Shown: positions 42,715 through 53,400 of the stretch, one piece after another
Layout of the letters: each line of letters starts with the position of its first letter
How positions within the stretch are numbered: the first letter of the stretch is position 1
Assembly: GCA_007922225.1 (NCBI GenBank)
Contig: ML679971.1
Span: forward strand, 951,347 to 1,015,346
Origin: Emydura subglobosa
Taxonomy: Eukaryota > Chordata > Testudines > Chelidae
Direction: 5' to 3'
DNA: 64,000 bases
Made by a program: the position numbers and the translations under genes
Notes under the pieces: model-generated
Told to the model about the DNA's origin: nothing
The model's database searches: none
The model's input: the letters and a program-made list of their open reading frames with translations, nothing else

Positions 42715-44560
42715 CCAGAGATGGATTCAAGCCAAGAAATGTGGGTGAGATCTGGGTTTCAAACACCTGAAAATTTGGGAGGGTATGGATCCAGTGTTTG
42801 GATTAGGCCTATTAGTCTATTACTAGATGGAAATGGCAAAATTATCAGTAATAATGCAGAAAAGACAGAAGTGTTCAATAAATATTTCTGTTATGTATTT
42901 GGGGAAAAACAGATGACAAAGTCATCATAGTGTGATGATAACACTCTTTCCTTTCCACTAGTATCTCTGGAGGTTGTTAAACAGAAGCTACTAAAGTTGG
43001 ACATTTTTAAAATCAGCAGGTCCAGATAACTTGGATCCAAGAGCTTTAAAAGAGCTCTCTGAGGAGTCTGCTGAACTGTTAATGTTGATTTTCACTAAGT
43101 CTTGGAGCACTCGGGAAGTTACAGAAGACTGGGAGAAAGCTAATGTTGGGTCAGTTTTTAAAAAGTGTAAATGGGATGATCCAGGTAATCATAGGCCTGT
43201 CAGTCTGACACTGATCCTGGGAAAGATAATGGAGCAGCTGATTGGGGACTTCATTGATAGAGAATTAAAGAAGGGAAATGCACTTAATGTGAATTAACAT
43301 GGGTGTATGGAAAGTAAATCTCGTCAAATTAACTTGATAGCTTTTTATGATGAAATTACAAATTTGGTTGATAAAGGTAAGAGTGTCAATCTAAGATCTG
43401 TGTGGCTCAAAATTTTGTCTCTTTGAACAACAGAAGTTGGACCAATAAAATGATTTACCTCACCCATCTTGTCTCTTTAGACTTCTGCAAGGCATTTGAC
43501 TTGGTATTAAAAAACCTAGAAAGATATAGAAATTACATTGTACACATTAAATGGATTAAAAACTGGCTAAATGATAGATCTCAAAATGTGATTGTAAACA
43601 TGGAATTGTCATCAAGCGGGTGTGTTTCCAGTGGATTCCTGCAGGGACTGGTTCTTGGCACTACACTATTTAACATTTTTATCAGTGATCTGGAAGAAAA
43701 CATAAAACCATCATTGATAGAGTTTGTAGATGACATAAAAATTGGGGAAGTGATAAATAATGAAGAGGACTGGTCGTTGATTCAGAGTGATCCGGATCAC
43801 TTGATAAACTGGGCACAAGCAAACTATGTGTGTTTTAATATGGCAAAACCTAAATGTATACATCTAGGAACACAGAATGTAGGCCATACTTATAGAATGA
43901 TAGATTGTGATTCAAAAAGGTTTGGGGTTGTGGCAGATAATCAGCTGAGCATGAGTCCAGTGTAACCAAAACAGCTAATGTGATTCGGGATGCATAAAGA
44001 GGAGAATCTTCAATAGGAGTAGAGAGGTTATTTTATCTCTGTATTTGGTACTGGAATACTGTGTCCAGTTCTTGTGCCCACAGTTCAAGAAGGTTGTTGA
44101 TAAATTGGACATGGTTCAGAGAAGAGCCACGAGAGAGATTAAAAGATTAGAAAATATGCTTTTATAGTGATAGACTAAAAGAGCTCAATCTATTTACCTT
44201 AACAAAGAGAGGGTTAAGGGGTGACTTGATCACTGTCTATAAATAGCTACATTGAAAACAAATATTTAATAGCAGGCTCTTCAGTTTAGCAGAAAAGGTA
44301 TAACACCATCCAAAGACTGGAAGTTGAAACTAGACAAATTCAGACTGGAAATAAAGTGTAAATTTTTGACAGTGTGGGGAATTATCCACTGGAACAAATT
44401 TACCAAGGATTGTGGTGGCTTCTCCATCACAGACAATTTTTAAATCAAGATTTGATGTTTTTCTAACAGATATGCTCTAGGAATTATTTTGGGGATGTTC
44501 TAGGAGGTCAAACTAAATGATCACAATGATCCCTTCTGACCTTGGAATCTATGAATCTCT
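42715..44560 (+). pseudogene. CR1 LINE ORF2 (reverse transcriptase) and 3' end
   Basis: Frames in order: 'ISNNAEKTEVFNKYFCYVFG' (42847-42906), 'PRALKELSEESAELLMLIF' and 'TEDWEKANVGSVFKKCKW', 'NHRPVSLTLILGKIMEQLI' (43189-43245), 'LDFCKAFDLV' (43477-43506), 'LFNIFISDLEENIKPSL', the catalytic 'FVDD' at 43723-43734, 'HLINWAQANYVCFNMAKPKC' and then, from 44.0 kb in other frames, the tail region. It ends with 'gatcacaatgatcccttctg' and 'atctatgaatctct', the CR1 3' end. Several stops and frameshifts exist, for example the stop after 'VN' at 43295, so it is dead. No endonuclease domain is present. A MITE half interrupts it at 43391-43476. Confidence 0.9.
43391..43476 (+). mobile_element. Foldback MITE (family A) half inside CR1 ORF2
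   Basis: 'gatctgtgtggctcaaaatt', 'ttgaacaacagaagttggac', 'caataaaatgatttacctca' and 'cccatcttgtctct' match the right half of the 2.3/3.6-kb MITE. CR1 frame resumes at 'ttagacttctgcaag'. The 187-codon frame starting at 43402 begins in MITE sequence and runs into the transcriptase. Confidence 0.8.
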
Positions 44561-45639
44561 ACCTGGAGCACAGTTTGAGCCCGTGTATGGCGGACAGAAT
44601 AAAACTTGAGATTTACCTCAAATGTGTCCATCAGATGGCTTGACAGAGATGATCTAGAGCAGCCATTCCGACATAATCAATTTAAAATGATTTACACTGT
44701 ATTGCAATATGTAGGTTTCCAAATATTTTCATCCTCATTTGTGTATTATTACTTATTAATATATAAAAATGTTAATAAAACAGTATAATACCATCTGTAA
44801 ATGGCATTTTATAGCCAGAATAAAGGAGGGTATGGGTCTGATTCTTTCCTTATAATCAAGAATTATACATCAGTGTCTAGATTAGCTTTCAGTGGATTTA
44901 TCCATGATTTATACTGGTATAAGACCCAGTATCTCTGCCTCCATATCTTAGTAAAAAAAAAAAAAAAAGTGCCTCACATTTCTTTAAATGTCAAAGAGGC
45001 ACTTGTACTAATGGAGTACTAGTGCAAAGTATATTGAAATCAATAGAAAGACTCCGTTACCTTTAATAATGCTGTTCTTACACTGTTTCTGTCCCAATGA
45101 AACTTGGATGTTTATGAAAACCTGAAAGAAAAAGTGTAATCTCCAAAGATTTCTGCATTTAATTCTAGACCAAAGAGGCTGAAATAAGATACAGAAATTC
45201 ATCAAAGCTGAGATGGTGAAACAATGGGGAAAATATTGTGAAAAATGTCTAAATTATTTCCATCTCACAGGGTTCATGGGATTTTTTTTCATTTTTTGTG
45301 AAATACTTTTTTGAAAAATTTTGAACATATTAAATTTCAAAAGCTGAAGTTTCATTTTTCTGTCTTTTACCTTTTTTTCCCTTTTTGCCACTGAATGCAA
45401 TACAATATATTTCTCTCTCTCTTTTTCCCCCCTTTTCACACTTTAACTTTTCAAAACTTCTCCAACTTTGGAAAAGTGAGAGTGGTAAAAGTCAAAATTA
45501 AATTCCGTAATTCTGCCATTCCATAGCTTTTCAAACTTTTGACCGACTTTACATCCAAGCATTTAAATACAAAGAAAACCTGTTTTGAAGAGTTCTTCAT
45601 TTGTCAACAGTGCATGAAAGGAAGAGAGATTAACAGAGA
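44561..45639. other. No gene; decayed hairpin and A/T-rich stretch
   Basis: A faint hairpin of the 'gggtctgattc' type lies at about 44833-44933. A/T-rich complementary runs are at 45278-45480, with an A-run at 44951-44967. No exon. Confidence 0.35.
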
Positions 45640-45770
45640 TACAGTTATGGTCTCGGCCCAGACTAATTTCTGTTCCAAGCACTGCCACTGGCTTTTTGTG
45701 AGACCTTAGGTAATCCACTTTGCTTCATTTTTCCAATTTACCCATTTGTAAAATGAAGATAACTACTGCT
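45640..45770 (+). mobile_element. MIR/CORE-type SINE, first part (split copy)
   Basis: 'gccactggctttttgtgaga', 'ccttaggtaatccactttg' and 'cccatttgtaaaatgaagat' form the core of the SINE in sense orientation. It stops at about 45770 and resumes at 46425. Confidence 0.7.
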
Positions 45771-46424
45771 TGTTGGGAACTGAGCTTTTTAACTCCAGAA
45801 AATTTCAATTAAAATGAAAAAAATTGTTTTTGTTGAAGCATTTCCTGAAAAATTTTGATTTTTCATTGAAAATTCAAATATTAAAATATTTTGGCCAAAA
45901 ACTGAAAAATTTTGTCTGAAAACCAAAATGTTTTGGCAGGAAATGGAAATATTCCCATTTTGAAATGGTGCTGCGGTGCCTTAGTTGTATTCTAGGTGCT
46001 TCATGCTCTCATTCTCCTCCATAGCATGGGTTTCCTAGTAGGACTACATATCCCATGATGCATCATAGTCTCCCATATTGGAGAAGGGAGGTGGTGCATC
46101 TTGGAAGTCCCTGGCTGTCATGCATCATGTGAGATGAAGTTCAGCTGGGGACAGTGTCCCATATAAGACAACGGGAGCATAATGCAACCAAACTACAACT
46201 CCCATGAGGCACTGCAACAGCATATCCAAACTAAAATATTTCAGTTTTCGTATCCAAAATGAAATATTTCAGTTTTCGTCTGAAAAATTTTGGTTTCGGG
46301 CATTGAGTCTTTTGATGAAAAATTAAAATTTTCTACAGAAAACAAACACTTTTGTTATTACTATAAGTCAAAATTCCAATTTTCCATTGAAAACCAGTTT
46401 AAATAGAAAATTTTCAACCAACCC
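45771..46424. mobile_element. A/T-rich foldback element inserted in the SINE, with ZNF143-like motifs
   Basis: Outer parts are A/T-rich inverted words ('gaaaaattttgatttttc', 'aaccaaaatgttttgg', 'gaaaattttcaaccaaccct'). The central 250 bp contain three copies of a ZNF143-like word: 'actacatatcccatgatgc' (46043-46061), the complement of 46122-46140 and 'actacaactcccatgaggc' (46192-46210). It ends in the same A/T-rich style as the foldbacks at 1.3, 18.8 and 37.4 kb. Non-coding. Insertion into the SINE gives it a clear position in the age order, but I cannot define a target duplication. Confidence 0.65.
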
Positions 46425-46535
46425 TAATAATAACACGTATTTCCCTCGTATGTAACTGTTGTGAGGCTTAATTCATCAATGTTTGTAAAATGCTTTGAGA
46501 GCCTCATATAAAACGGTGCCTGGAGAAGAGTCAAG
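46425..46535 (+). mobile_element. MIR/CORE-type SINE, second part (split copy)
   Basis: 'aataataacacgtatttccc', 'gttgtgaggcttaattcatc' and 'tgtaaaatgctttgagag' are the tail of the SINE that began at 45640. Confidence 0.7.
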
Positions 46536-48251
46536 TAGTGTAGCTTCCCTCATTTCAAGGGGTCGCTATGAGTGTTGTGATATACCAGTGCTCTCTAGGC
46601 TCTGCTAGGGTTCTGGGTGTGTCATAAGTGCAGAGGCAATGACTGTCGCTCAGAGGCAAGCACTGTAGGTGCTCTGAGCATTAGGCTATCCAGGCTCTAG
46701 ATCTCAGTGGACTCTGTTACGGACAATCTGGGTGAGTTTATTAAATTACTACGGCTGCCAGACATAAAAGCAGCAAATACTCCAGGCACAATTGATTTAC
46801 CATTTAGAACTAAAGATGAACCTAACTCAGTTCCTAACTCAGCCCTTCAAAGCACTACACTCCAAACTCTCAACATAAACCCTCCATACCATCCCTTGCC
46901 TCAGGTCACAGCCCTGTGGAAGCCATGTTGCCTTTGGCTCCCACCACAGTTTGATCCCCATCTGTCTTCCGGTTGTACTGATTTTTCCTGTACTACCCTA
47001 GGGATTATTGAGTCTTCTTCCAGCTAAGTCTTGAACAGTGCCTTTCCCTCCAGCTCTGCTCAGATGGAGGAAAAGTAACCAAATCAGGTGTTTCACACTA
47101 TATTGTTAGCATGAACCAATCATCAGACTTCAAAGAGGAGTTCACAAGTTGCTTAGAAGTTGGCTCCATGCAATAATCATTTTATTTCCACCAATAACCA
47201 TTCATTTTCCCATCTAAATGTAGAGAATGAGAACTGGCTCCTTGTTAGAGTAGGAAAATCTAACACTGTTTTCACTGGTAACTATCCAGAGTTACAGTAA
47301 GTCAACTGAGTTCAGAATCTGACCCATTGTCTCAATCTTGTAGTTCAGTTTCTGGAAAAAGTATAGAACGTGCAGAATTTAGTATAAAGGTACAGAATAA
47401 ATATGGGTTATTTCAGTAAATATTATTCATATATTTATTATTAATTATAGATTTCCAGCAACACCCACAATGTACTAGCAATAGAGAAAGAAAGGACAAT
47501 TCCTCCCTTGACACAGTCTAGGGATGGACAAGTAGACAAAGAGACAGAGTCCACAAATATATATGACCGTGTTAGCAGAAATACATAGTTTGAAATTATT
47601 GTTCAAGCTTGTCACAACCTGTCTAAATTAGGCCTGCCTAGATTACGTCAAGGGATGGTAACACTTTAGGTAAGATAGACATGCACGTAGATTGTTTGTT
47701 TTACAACCATTTTTCTCTAAAAGCTTTTTTCCAACTGCTAAAATAAGCCAGTCTTTGGTTTTAAAAAGGCTGTTTGGTCATTATATAGCACTGGTCACAG
47801 ATTCCTCAAGGAAAGGAACACAGGTGCCCAAATCCAATTGGACCTGTTGAGTAAGCATGGTTGATACACAGGCTCATGGCCTGGTATAACGCTGAAAGAA
47901 CTGCAAAATTTCACCCTCAGATAAGTAAAGGCCCAAGACCTGACACCCGAGGGGTCACGAGACCAGGAAGGGGAAAGAGGTGTAGCTAATCTGGTAAATA
48001 TAACAGTTTGCATCAGTCCTTTTTTTATATCTCCCTGTTTTGAAATTGCTCATAACTTTCATGGTTTTTAGCTGAAAATTTGCCCTATCCAGCAAATAAT
48101 TAGCTATGTGAGTAAACTTTTTTTCTAAATATTGGAAAGTGCCTTTAGTCTTTGCCCAAAGGTTTTTGTTGTTTTTTTTTACTCAGATTTGATAATATGA
48201 CTCAGTGCGATTTAAGAACACAATGAAATGCTTTGCTGAATCAGGACCTAT
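46536..48251. other. No gene recognised
   Basis: A 106-codon frame at 46707-47027 has no domain. 'agcaacacccacaatgtact' at about 47458 may be a SINE scrap. A block at 47.8-48.0 kb has the feel of retroviral leader or LTR sequence, without ends. Confidence 0.35.
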
Positions 48252-48500
48252 GCCATTAATGAATCATCCCTGCTAATTTGTGTCTAGTCTCAACCTTGAA
48301 TAGCTCAAGTGATGATTCTGCATCCTGTCATGGCAGTTTATTCCATTCCCTGAATTCTTTTGTTCTTTGGGATTTGTTTTGTTTTTTGACTGAAATTTAA
48401 CCTAAATTTCCCTGCTGCAGTTTAACTCCATTACTTCTTGTTCTGTCCTAGTTGACTAATGAGAATAATTATTGAATTATTTTTCAATGTGAATTATCTA
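48252..48500 (-). mobile_element. Old CR1 LINE 3' fragment, minus strand
   Basis: 'caagtgatgattctgcatcc', 'aatttaacctaaatttccct' and 'ttactccattacttcttgtt'-like text (48421-48443) parallel the plus-strand reading of the CR1 fragment at 30.6-30.9 kb. More diverged, hence older. Confidence 0.6.
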
Positions 48501-49380
48501 CTAAGGCTAAGATGAAACCACCAATCTCATTTTCAGTGAAAATCCCCAGGCAGGCCAACAATTGCAATCCCTGAAGTGAAATAACAGTATTTTATTTACT
48601 AAGATCTTCAGTCTATTCATTGGTTTTTATTGGCATTGAAATAACATTTGAGTGAGATTATATTGCAGATTTTTTTAAGATGGCTTTTAGAAGGCTCACA
48701 ATTAAAAAGCCTCTTTTAATACTCTGAAACTTCCATCAAAAGCAAAAAGGGATGAGTGCCAGGGTCCTATTCTACTAAAGCAAGCCTGTGGGATCGCACA
48801 CAGGCTCTCTGTGATGTTCACTTCCAGAAAAATGGGACACGGAAATCAGACTTTTTTTCAAGATGTCCATAGTTGCAGACAAAGGGCAAGATTCTGTCCT
48901 CCTAACACCAGAATCTGGCTGCAGCCAGCCAGCTGAGAATTCACTCGGCATGGGAGATGTGTTAGATGGTTTAAAGCCAGAATACGTAACTCCTGTTCCT
49001 ATCTCTCCTACACATAGTATGTCAGGGCAGAGTGCAGTTATGTTCTGCCAATTCTTAGCTGGTGCATTGTTCTTGAGGGTCATAGGTAGCTGGCTTAAGT
49101 TACTGCAGCCCTCAACTGTGCTGATTTATTATGAGCAAAGGCCAATGACGATTGCACCTATGGTTGGAGAGGAAAGCGCCACCATGCCATGGTTGCGTAC
49201 GGTGGCCGAAGGAGGTAAGAATATAAGTAGTGGGATGAAAGTGAGAAAAGGAAAATGTTGACAGAATATCAGGAATATGTCTTAATAGTGGACAGGCTCT
49301 GCAGGATGGTGGGTGTTGAGTGGATAAGACAGAATCGCATTTCTTTTGCTTGTTCCATATTCCTCTTCAGGAATCAGAGA
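48501..49380. other. No gene; possible decayed hairpin
   Basis: 'gggcaagattctgtcctcct' at 48885 and 'gaatctggc' nearby look like arms of a small hairpin repeat. Frames of 102 and 132 codons on opposite strands overlap each other and have no domains. Confidence 0.3.
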
Positions 49381-49655
49381 GGAAGAATGGTCTTGTGGTT
49401 AAGGCACTCAGGCTCAGGAGAGCTGGGTTCTGTCATCAGCACTGGCACACCTTTCCACTGTGACTTTGGATAATTCATGTGATCGCTCAGTGCCTCAGTT
49501 TCCCTTCTATAAAATGTACTCCCTTTTCTGTTTAGCTAGTAAACTCTTCAGGGAAGAGACTGCCTCTTCCCATGAGTGTGTGCAATGTGTAGCTCTGTGG
49601 AGTCCTGACCTCAGCTGGGGACTCTGGGCATGACTATAACATAAATAACACTACA
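49381..49655 (+). mobile_element. CORE-type SINE, full length
   Basis: tRNA-like head 'ggtcttgtggttaaggcac' and 'gagctgggttctgtcatcag', core 'ctcagtgcctcagtttccct', tail 'aaactcttcagggaagagac' and 'gtcctgacctcagctgggga'. This is the best head-to-tail SINE in the window and links the tRNA head to the tail type seen at 36.7 and 59.2 kb. Confidence 0.8.
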
Positions 49656-49944
49656 TAATGGTGAAGATCTCCCTTTGACAGAACATGCCTATCACAAATT
49701 TTGACAAGTACAAGGGTAATCCACATTGGGGTGGGGAAGGGGGTCTTCCCTCATCCCACTTTAGTGTCTAATCCACATAGGTGGGTAATCGTTTATTACA
49801 GCTTTTTGCTACAGAGTTACTCTAGAGACTTATGCTTTAAGCACTGAAGATCCCAGGTTCGTAGCCTGATCTTGAACCCAGCAGGGTCTTGGTTACATAA
49901 GGCACATTAGAGAAATACCAAAGATATTAACCCCCCATTGGAAT

Positions 49945-50216
49945 TATATGACTATATGGTTAGGGCACTAGACCAGGATTTGGAAAACTGGGTTCAGTTC
50001 CCTGCTTCACCAGAGACTTCTTGTGTTACCTTGGGCAGACCGCTTAGCCACTCTGTACCTCATTTCCCCATCTGTAAATCTAGGATAATAGCACTGCCCT
50101 GCCTCACTGGGGTGTTGTGAGAATATAAATATATCAAAAGTGTAAAAAAATATTATGAAGTGCTGGGGAATCTACTGATGAAAAGTGCCAGGTAAGAGCT
50201 AGATATTGTTATTCTA
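49945..50216 (+). mobile_element. CORE-type SINE
   Basis: Head 'atatggttagggcactagac' and 'aactgggttcagttccctgc', core 'ctcatttccccatctgtaaa', then 'ggggtgttgtgagaatataa' and 'aagagctagatattgttatt'. Sense orientation, moderately diverged. Confidence 0.8.
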
Positions 50217-50534
50217 GTTATCGTACCTTTGGAAGTCACAGCTGATAACAAGCACACTTTCCCTGTAACACTTGCTTATAGAAATGTAAACCATACAGAA
50301 AAGCTAAGACAATATATTTCTTTTCAGTAACAACAGGAAAAAGAGAAAGCTATTAGGCTTCATACAGACTCTGAATTAAGTGGGTTGTTTGACACAAAAT
50401 GTCAGTTTCAAGGGCAAATTTGAAGCTGTTCTTCCATGAGTTAAAAACCTGTAATCTTAAATGACTGGGATATTGTGATTGCTGTTCAGGAAGGACTTGA
50501 GAGCATCTTTGATTTGAAAGTAAAAGAAATATAG

Positions 50535-50632
50535 AGCTAAATTCTGCACTTGGTGATGCCGGTATAAACCAGAAAAGTTCCATCGATGTAAATGGAGTTA
50601 TTCCAGATTTACACCAGTATGAGACCAGAATC
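50535..50632. repeat. Short hairpin repeat
   Basis: 'aattctgcacttggtgatgc' and 'cggtataaacc' on the left face 'agatttacaccagtatgaga' and 'ccagaatc' on the right, with 'catcgatgtaaatgga' in the centre. Same plan as 7440-7526. Confidence 0.6.
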
Positions 50633-50699
50633 TAAGCAACAAAGGATGACGTAAAGTGCCCTAACACATTCATCAATGCTAATTGAATGTCATCTTTCA

Positions 50700-51030
50700 T
50701 TATTAGCATCACAGTAGTGCCTACAGGTTCCAACCAGGAGCCTCATTTTGTTAGGTGCTGTACAAATACATAGTAAGAGACAGTCCCTGCCTAAAAGAAT
50801 TTGCAGTTTGAACAGATAACACAGATAAAAGTTGTGGGGAAGGAAGTATTATTATCCCCATTTTACAGAAAGGGAAAATGCGTTACAGAGGGACTATGGG
50901 CCAGATTTTAACTCCCATTGAGTTAGGCACCTCACTACCTTTAAAAATCTAGCTTTCAGTGACTTGTCCAAGGTCACACAAGGGTCTGTGGGAATTAAAA
51001 TCCAAATCTCTTGAGTCACAATCCAAACAC
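50700..51030 (-). mobile_element. MIR/CORE-type SINE, minus strand, with an inserted hairpin arm
   Basis: 'ttaggtgctgtacaaataca', 'agacagtccctgcctaaaag', 'attatccccattttacagaa' and 'gacttgtccaaggtcacaca' are the reversed SINE. A 58-bp insertion at 50897-50954 ('gggccagattttaactccca' to 'tttaaaaatctagct') separates core words that are normally adjacent. Confidence 0.8.
50897..50954. repeat. Hairpin repeat inserted in the SINE
   Basis: 'gccagatttta' at the left and 'taaaaatctagct' at the right are inverted partners around 'ctcccattgagttaggcacc'. It is a minimal member of the foldback set. Confidence 0.6.
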
Positions 51031-51269
51031 AAGGTCATCCTTCCCCTTTGCAAAGTAAATCCTCTCTTTTGCCACTCTTTAAAATGTGAAATGGAAAATG
51101 TATTTTTAAAAGAAATTATAAAGTTTACATCTTATCAATTCCCTCCATTTTCCCCATTTTGCTCTTAGAATATTTTGCTTTTTTGCATGTCTCAGACTGA
51201 GATTTTACATAAGTGTAAAATAATAAAGAAATAAAATAAAAATAAAATTGCTACCTAAATACCATTACC
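51031..51269. other. No recognisable feature
   Basis: AT-rich, with an A/T simple stretch at about 51222-51248. Confidence 0.4.
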
Positions 51270-51640
51270 TGGAATTTTGAACCATTAAGACTTCAGAAGG
51301 GTTAATTAATTACATTAGCTCTGTCATTATCCTGGCAGCATTCTGCCTCCAGGGTGTATGGATCCATTCAGCGGCTGAGATCAAGAGAGCTGTGTCCTTC
51401 TTTCACAGAAGAAAATTCATCAGACATTAAAAACACAGTCATTAGCAGAACATATTGTTTTCTCTCTACCAGATTGGAGAACATCAGATGAAATAATCAA
51501 AAACAAATATCAAATAAATAATTTTAAAGCAAAACCCAGAGCCGAGGATTCATTGTAATTTACAATTGAAACTTGCAATGATAAATTAGAAATAACATTT
51601 ACTGCATATAGATGATCCGAATCACCACTTCCTTGCATCT
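51270..51640. promoter_or_regulatory. Candidate conserved non-coding element
   Basis: Repeat-free, with 'gggttaattaattacattag' at 51300-51319, 'gaaataatcaaaaacaaa' and 'caatgataaattagaaat', i.e. clustered homeodomain, PBX-like and forkhead-like words. Conservation is inferred from style only. Confidence 0.35.
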
Positions 51641-52496
51641 TGTGTCTTCATTTTCATCTGTGCAAAGCAGGTATAAAGTGCTGTTGTACCAGAATGACAT
51701 AGTGTTACACTCACTTTGCACCAATGTAAATGACTACCCAGAGTGCAAAGCAATTGGGGGATAAGGTCCAGAGACTTTAATACCAAAGGAATCCCAAGTG
51801 CGTTACAAACTATCCTTCCTTTGGATTCGTGGGTATGGATTCCTGTTCTTTTATGGACTCATTGCAGTCCAGGCTGCTCTACCTGAGCACCAGAGCAGAT
51901 CTGGTCCAGGCTCAAGGTCTGTGGGCCAAACCCTGCAAATGCTTACTCATGCTTACTCAAGTAACCAGTACGGGAGTTCTAGTGGGAATAGCTGTAAATA
52001 TACTTGCAATCCGGTACTCCTGTGAGTAAGTGATTGCAGGATCAGGCCATAAGAACCTGTGTCAGTGGAAGAACTGCAGCTGATTCCAACAAGAACAGGC
52101 ATGAGTTCTTTATGTCTCAAAATCAGAACGCCGCCATAGTGCGTCCTGCTTGGAGTTATCACACCAGCGATTTTAACTGTGGACATCAACCATATTCAGC
52201 AGTGTGGGGCCAAAGTGAAGAAGAAAATCACAAACAATGATGTAAGGAGGCAGTAACATTGATTAGTAAATAATGTAATTAATAATGAAGTGGTAAGCAT
52301 TTACTGTATTTAGAATGCAAATTCCTTGCATCAGGAACTCTCTCTACCTCTTTGTTTTGTACAATTTTAAACATACTGTTATTGATCAATTAGTAATAAG
52401 ACTCCTAATAGAGACTATTATTATTATTAATTATGTACTTAAATCATGTATCACATGATTGCATGCGCACAAGGGGGCAGAATTAACCAGAATAAA
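51641..52496. other. No gene recognised
   Basis: Short frames at 51.8-52.2 kb on both strands lack domains. AT-rich after 52.25 kb. Confidence 0.35.
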
Positions 52497-52677
52497 TAAT
52501 GGTTTCTCTGTAACTTGAGGTCTTTAAATCAAGATTTGAGGACTTCAGTAATTCAGCCAGAGGTGATGGGTCTATTGTAGGAGTGGCTGGGTGAGGTTCT
52601 GTGACATGTGATGTGTGGGAGGTCAGACTAGATGATCATGATGGTCCCTTCTGGCCTTAAATTCTATGAGTCTATAA
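52497..52677 (+). mobile_element. CR1 LINE, 3' terminus
   Basis: 'gaggtctttaaatcaagatt' and 'gggaggtcagactagatgat' lead into 'catgatggtcccttctggcc', 'ttaaattctatgagtctat'. A clean CR1 3' end in sense orientation. Confidence 0.9.
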
Positions 52678-53044
52678 TTAAGATTACACTGGCAACCTTA
52701 ATTCTTACATTTCCTAACATTGCAATGCTTGACTCTGCAGTCTAAATAACTCTTTTAATTTGTAATTTCCTTGTTTTTTTTAAAGAAGAACCCAAATTCT
52801 CTCATGTTTAACTATGACAACCTTCTCACCATGCATCAACATCAGGGCTTGACCCCTGAACCTTCACCAATGCAGCTATGACTGCTTTCTCTTGAGTACA
52901 GGGCTATACCATTATCTGTCAGCAGGAGATGGCAGTTATCCTCTGAGAACTAACCCCAAGAGTGGGATGCATGACACACTGAAACAGTGGGTTATCTGAA
53001 TAGTCCCATTGTACAGATAGCATAGATAGGGACAAAGATATGCA
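52678..53044. other. No recognisable feature
   Basis: Unique-looking sequence. Confidence 0.4.
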
Positions 53045-53400
53045 GACAGAGCTGAGCAAAAATTTTTGTGCAAACCTTTTTTGGTTGAAAAATTCAGATG
53101 TGGGTTGTCTGAAACAACTCATTAGTTTAGGTTGATTTGGGTAAATTGTTTTAGCTGAGGGGATAATATTCAGAAATGTCAAAACAGATCATTTTAGAAA
53201 GACGTGTTTTTGAATTTTCTTGAATTGTATTTAATTTTTTAAAAATGTTTAAAAAACCTTCCAAATTGAAACAAAATGTTTTGGATTGATCCAAATGTTT
53301 GGGTCCACCCAAAACAAAACTTTCTTGGGTTCACTGAAAAGTTTGAAATATTTTTGTTTCGGATTGCCCAAAACGATTTCCCCCACACATTTTTTCACAC
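53045..53400. repeat. A/T-rich foldback repeat
   Basis: Starts 'cagagctgagcaaaaatttt' and holds paired 'ttgaaacaaaatgtttt' and 'aaaacaaaactttc' words through to 'acattttttcacacctgcac'. Similar in style to the other A/T-rich foldbacks but with a different left end. Confidence 0.45.

Noticed and set aside
48775..49261. 132- and 102-codon frames on opposite strands
   Set aside because: They are antisense shadows of each other with no domain, near repeat debris.
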